Program-made: the position numbers and the translations under genes | In this document: positions 5,681-6,090 of the stretch, piece after piece | Position numbering within the stretch: position 1 is the first letter of the stretch | Layout of the letters: each line of letters begins with the position of its first letter | Assembly: GCA_010028225.1 (NCBI GenBank) | Contig: RGOY01000078.1 | Coordinates: 1-6,090 of the forward strand | From: Actinomycetota bacterium | GTDB taxonomy: Bacteria > Actinomycetota > Actinomycetes > Nanopelagicales > Nanopelagicaceae | DNA length: 6,090 nt | Reading direction: 5' to 3' | The notes under the pieces: generated by a model | Told to the model about the DNA's origin: nothing | What the model saw: only the letters and a program-made list of their open reading frames with translations | The model's database searches: none

Positions 5681-6090
5681 GTGCGAAACATCGCTATTGA
5701 CCTAGCGCCACTCCGTAAGTATCGAGACTTTCGATTAATTTTCACGGCCGGTCTCTTCTCCTATTTCGGCACCATGATCACCTTGGTGGCACTTCCCTTT
5801 CAGGTGAAGGAATTAACGAACTCGTATTGGATGGTTGGTCTGATTGGCACCGTGGAGATAGTTCCACTCATCATCTTTGGACTCTACGGCGGCGTTCTTG
5901 CCGATCATGTGGACCGCAAGAAGATGATCTGGTTCACCGAGTTTGGAACTCTGGTCGCAACCTTTGTTCTATTGATCAATGCACTTCGTGATGAGCCAAG
6001 CGTGCTTCTTATTTTCATCATCGCTGCGGCATTTGCGGGCCTCAGTGGACTGAAACGTCCGAGCCAAGAAGCGATATTGCCTCGCCTAGT
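5681..6090 (+). CDS. MFS transporter, N-terminal part (3' end outside window)
   Basis: The first 136 residues of a major facilitator exporter; the gene runs off the right edge. After a short cytoplasmic start (LAPLRKYRDFRLIF) come membrane helices at about 18-42, 50-72, 82-102 and 106-126. MFS motif A follows helix 2 as GGVLADHVDRKKM, with D75, D78 and R79 (G70-K81). The LRKYRDFR opening, VALPFQV at the end of helix 1, and GLKRPSQEAILP after helix 4 match the MFS_3 / EntS-like exporter group, which pumps siderophores, drugs or metabolites out with protons. Full members have about 400-430 residues, so two thirds are missing. GTG 5681 is chosen for its likely leaderless promoter; TTG 5654, nine codons upstream with AAGGG four bases before it, is the alternative. 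It lies 118 bases beyond the SGNH gene and is probably transcribed separately. Confidence 0.88.
   Translation, partial: MRNIAIDLAPLRKYRDFRLIFTAGLFSYFGTMITLVALPFQVKELTNSYWMVGLIGTVEIVPLIIFGLYGGVLADHVDRKKMIWFTEFGTLVATFVLLINALRDEPSVLLIFIIAAAFAGLSGLKRPSQEAILPRL

Overview
The window looks like chromosome from a small-genome, low-to-medium GC actinobacterium. Hand counts of single 60-base lines run from about 35% to 58% GC. The evidence is protein style: a mannosyltransferase of the mycobacterial/corynebacterial MgtA type, a HAD-IB phosphatase of the kind common in Actinobacteria, GTG and TTG starts, and promoters placed for leaderless transcripts. A freshwater lineage such as Nanopelagicales (acI) would fit, but this is inference. 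No tRNA, rRNA, CRISPR array, insertion sequence or phage gene was seen.

Left part (1-1689, + strand) is regulatory and membrane-related. A membrane-anchored regulator with a C-terminal LuxR/GerE helix-turn-helix runs in from the left edge: its frame is open from base 1. An 85-base gap follows, holding a compact promoter with two tandem palindromes. It drives a two-gene cassette of a 77-residue XRE (Cro/CI-type) regulator and a 181-residue four-helix membrane protein, two bases apart. The palindromes cover the -35 and -10 boxes, which suggests autorepression.

Middle part (1738-2466, - strand) is a complete HAD-IB phosphatase, convergent with the cassette and divergent from the next block.

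Right part (2613-5562, + strand) is a tight run: GT4 glycosyltransferase, GT4 glycosyltransferase, SGNH/GDSL hydrolase. The first glycosyltransferase is broken. An apparent internal deletion of about 65-70 codons, with a frame change near 3282-3310, removes its nucleotide-sugar and EX7E region. The second is intact and starts on the stop codon of the first. The SGNH hydrolase has all its catalytic residues and no signal peptide. With the phosphatase, the run suggests glycolipid or cell-envelope glycan assembly at the inner face of the membrane. The substrate cannot be read from the sequence.

After a 118-base gap with an AT-rich palindrome and a candidate leaderless promoter, an MFS exporter begins at 5681 and leaves the window. 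The best candidates for a second look are the XRE/membrane-protein cassette with its double operator and the broken mannosyltransferase. I found no clear evidence of a wholly new system.
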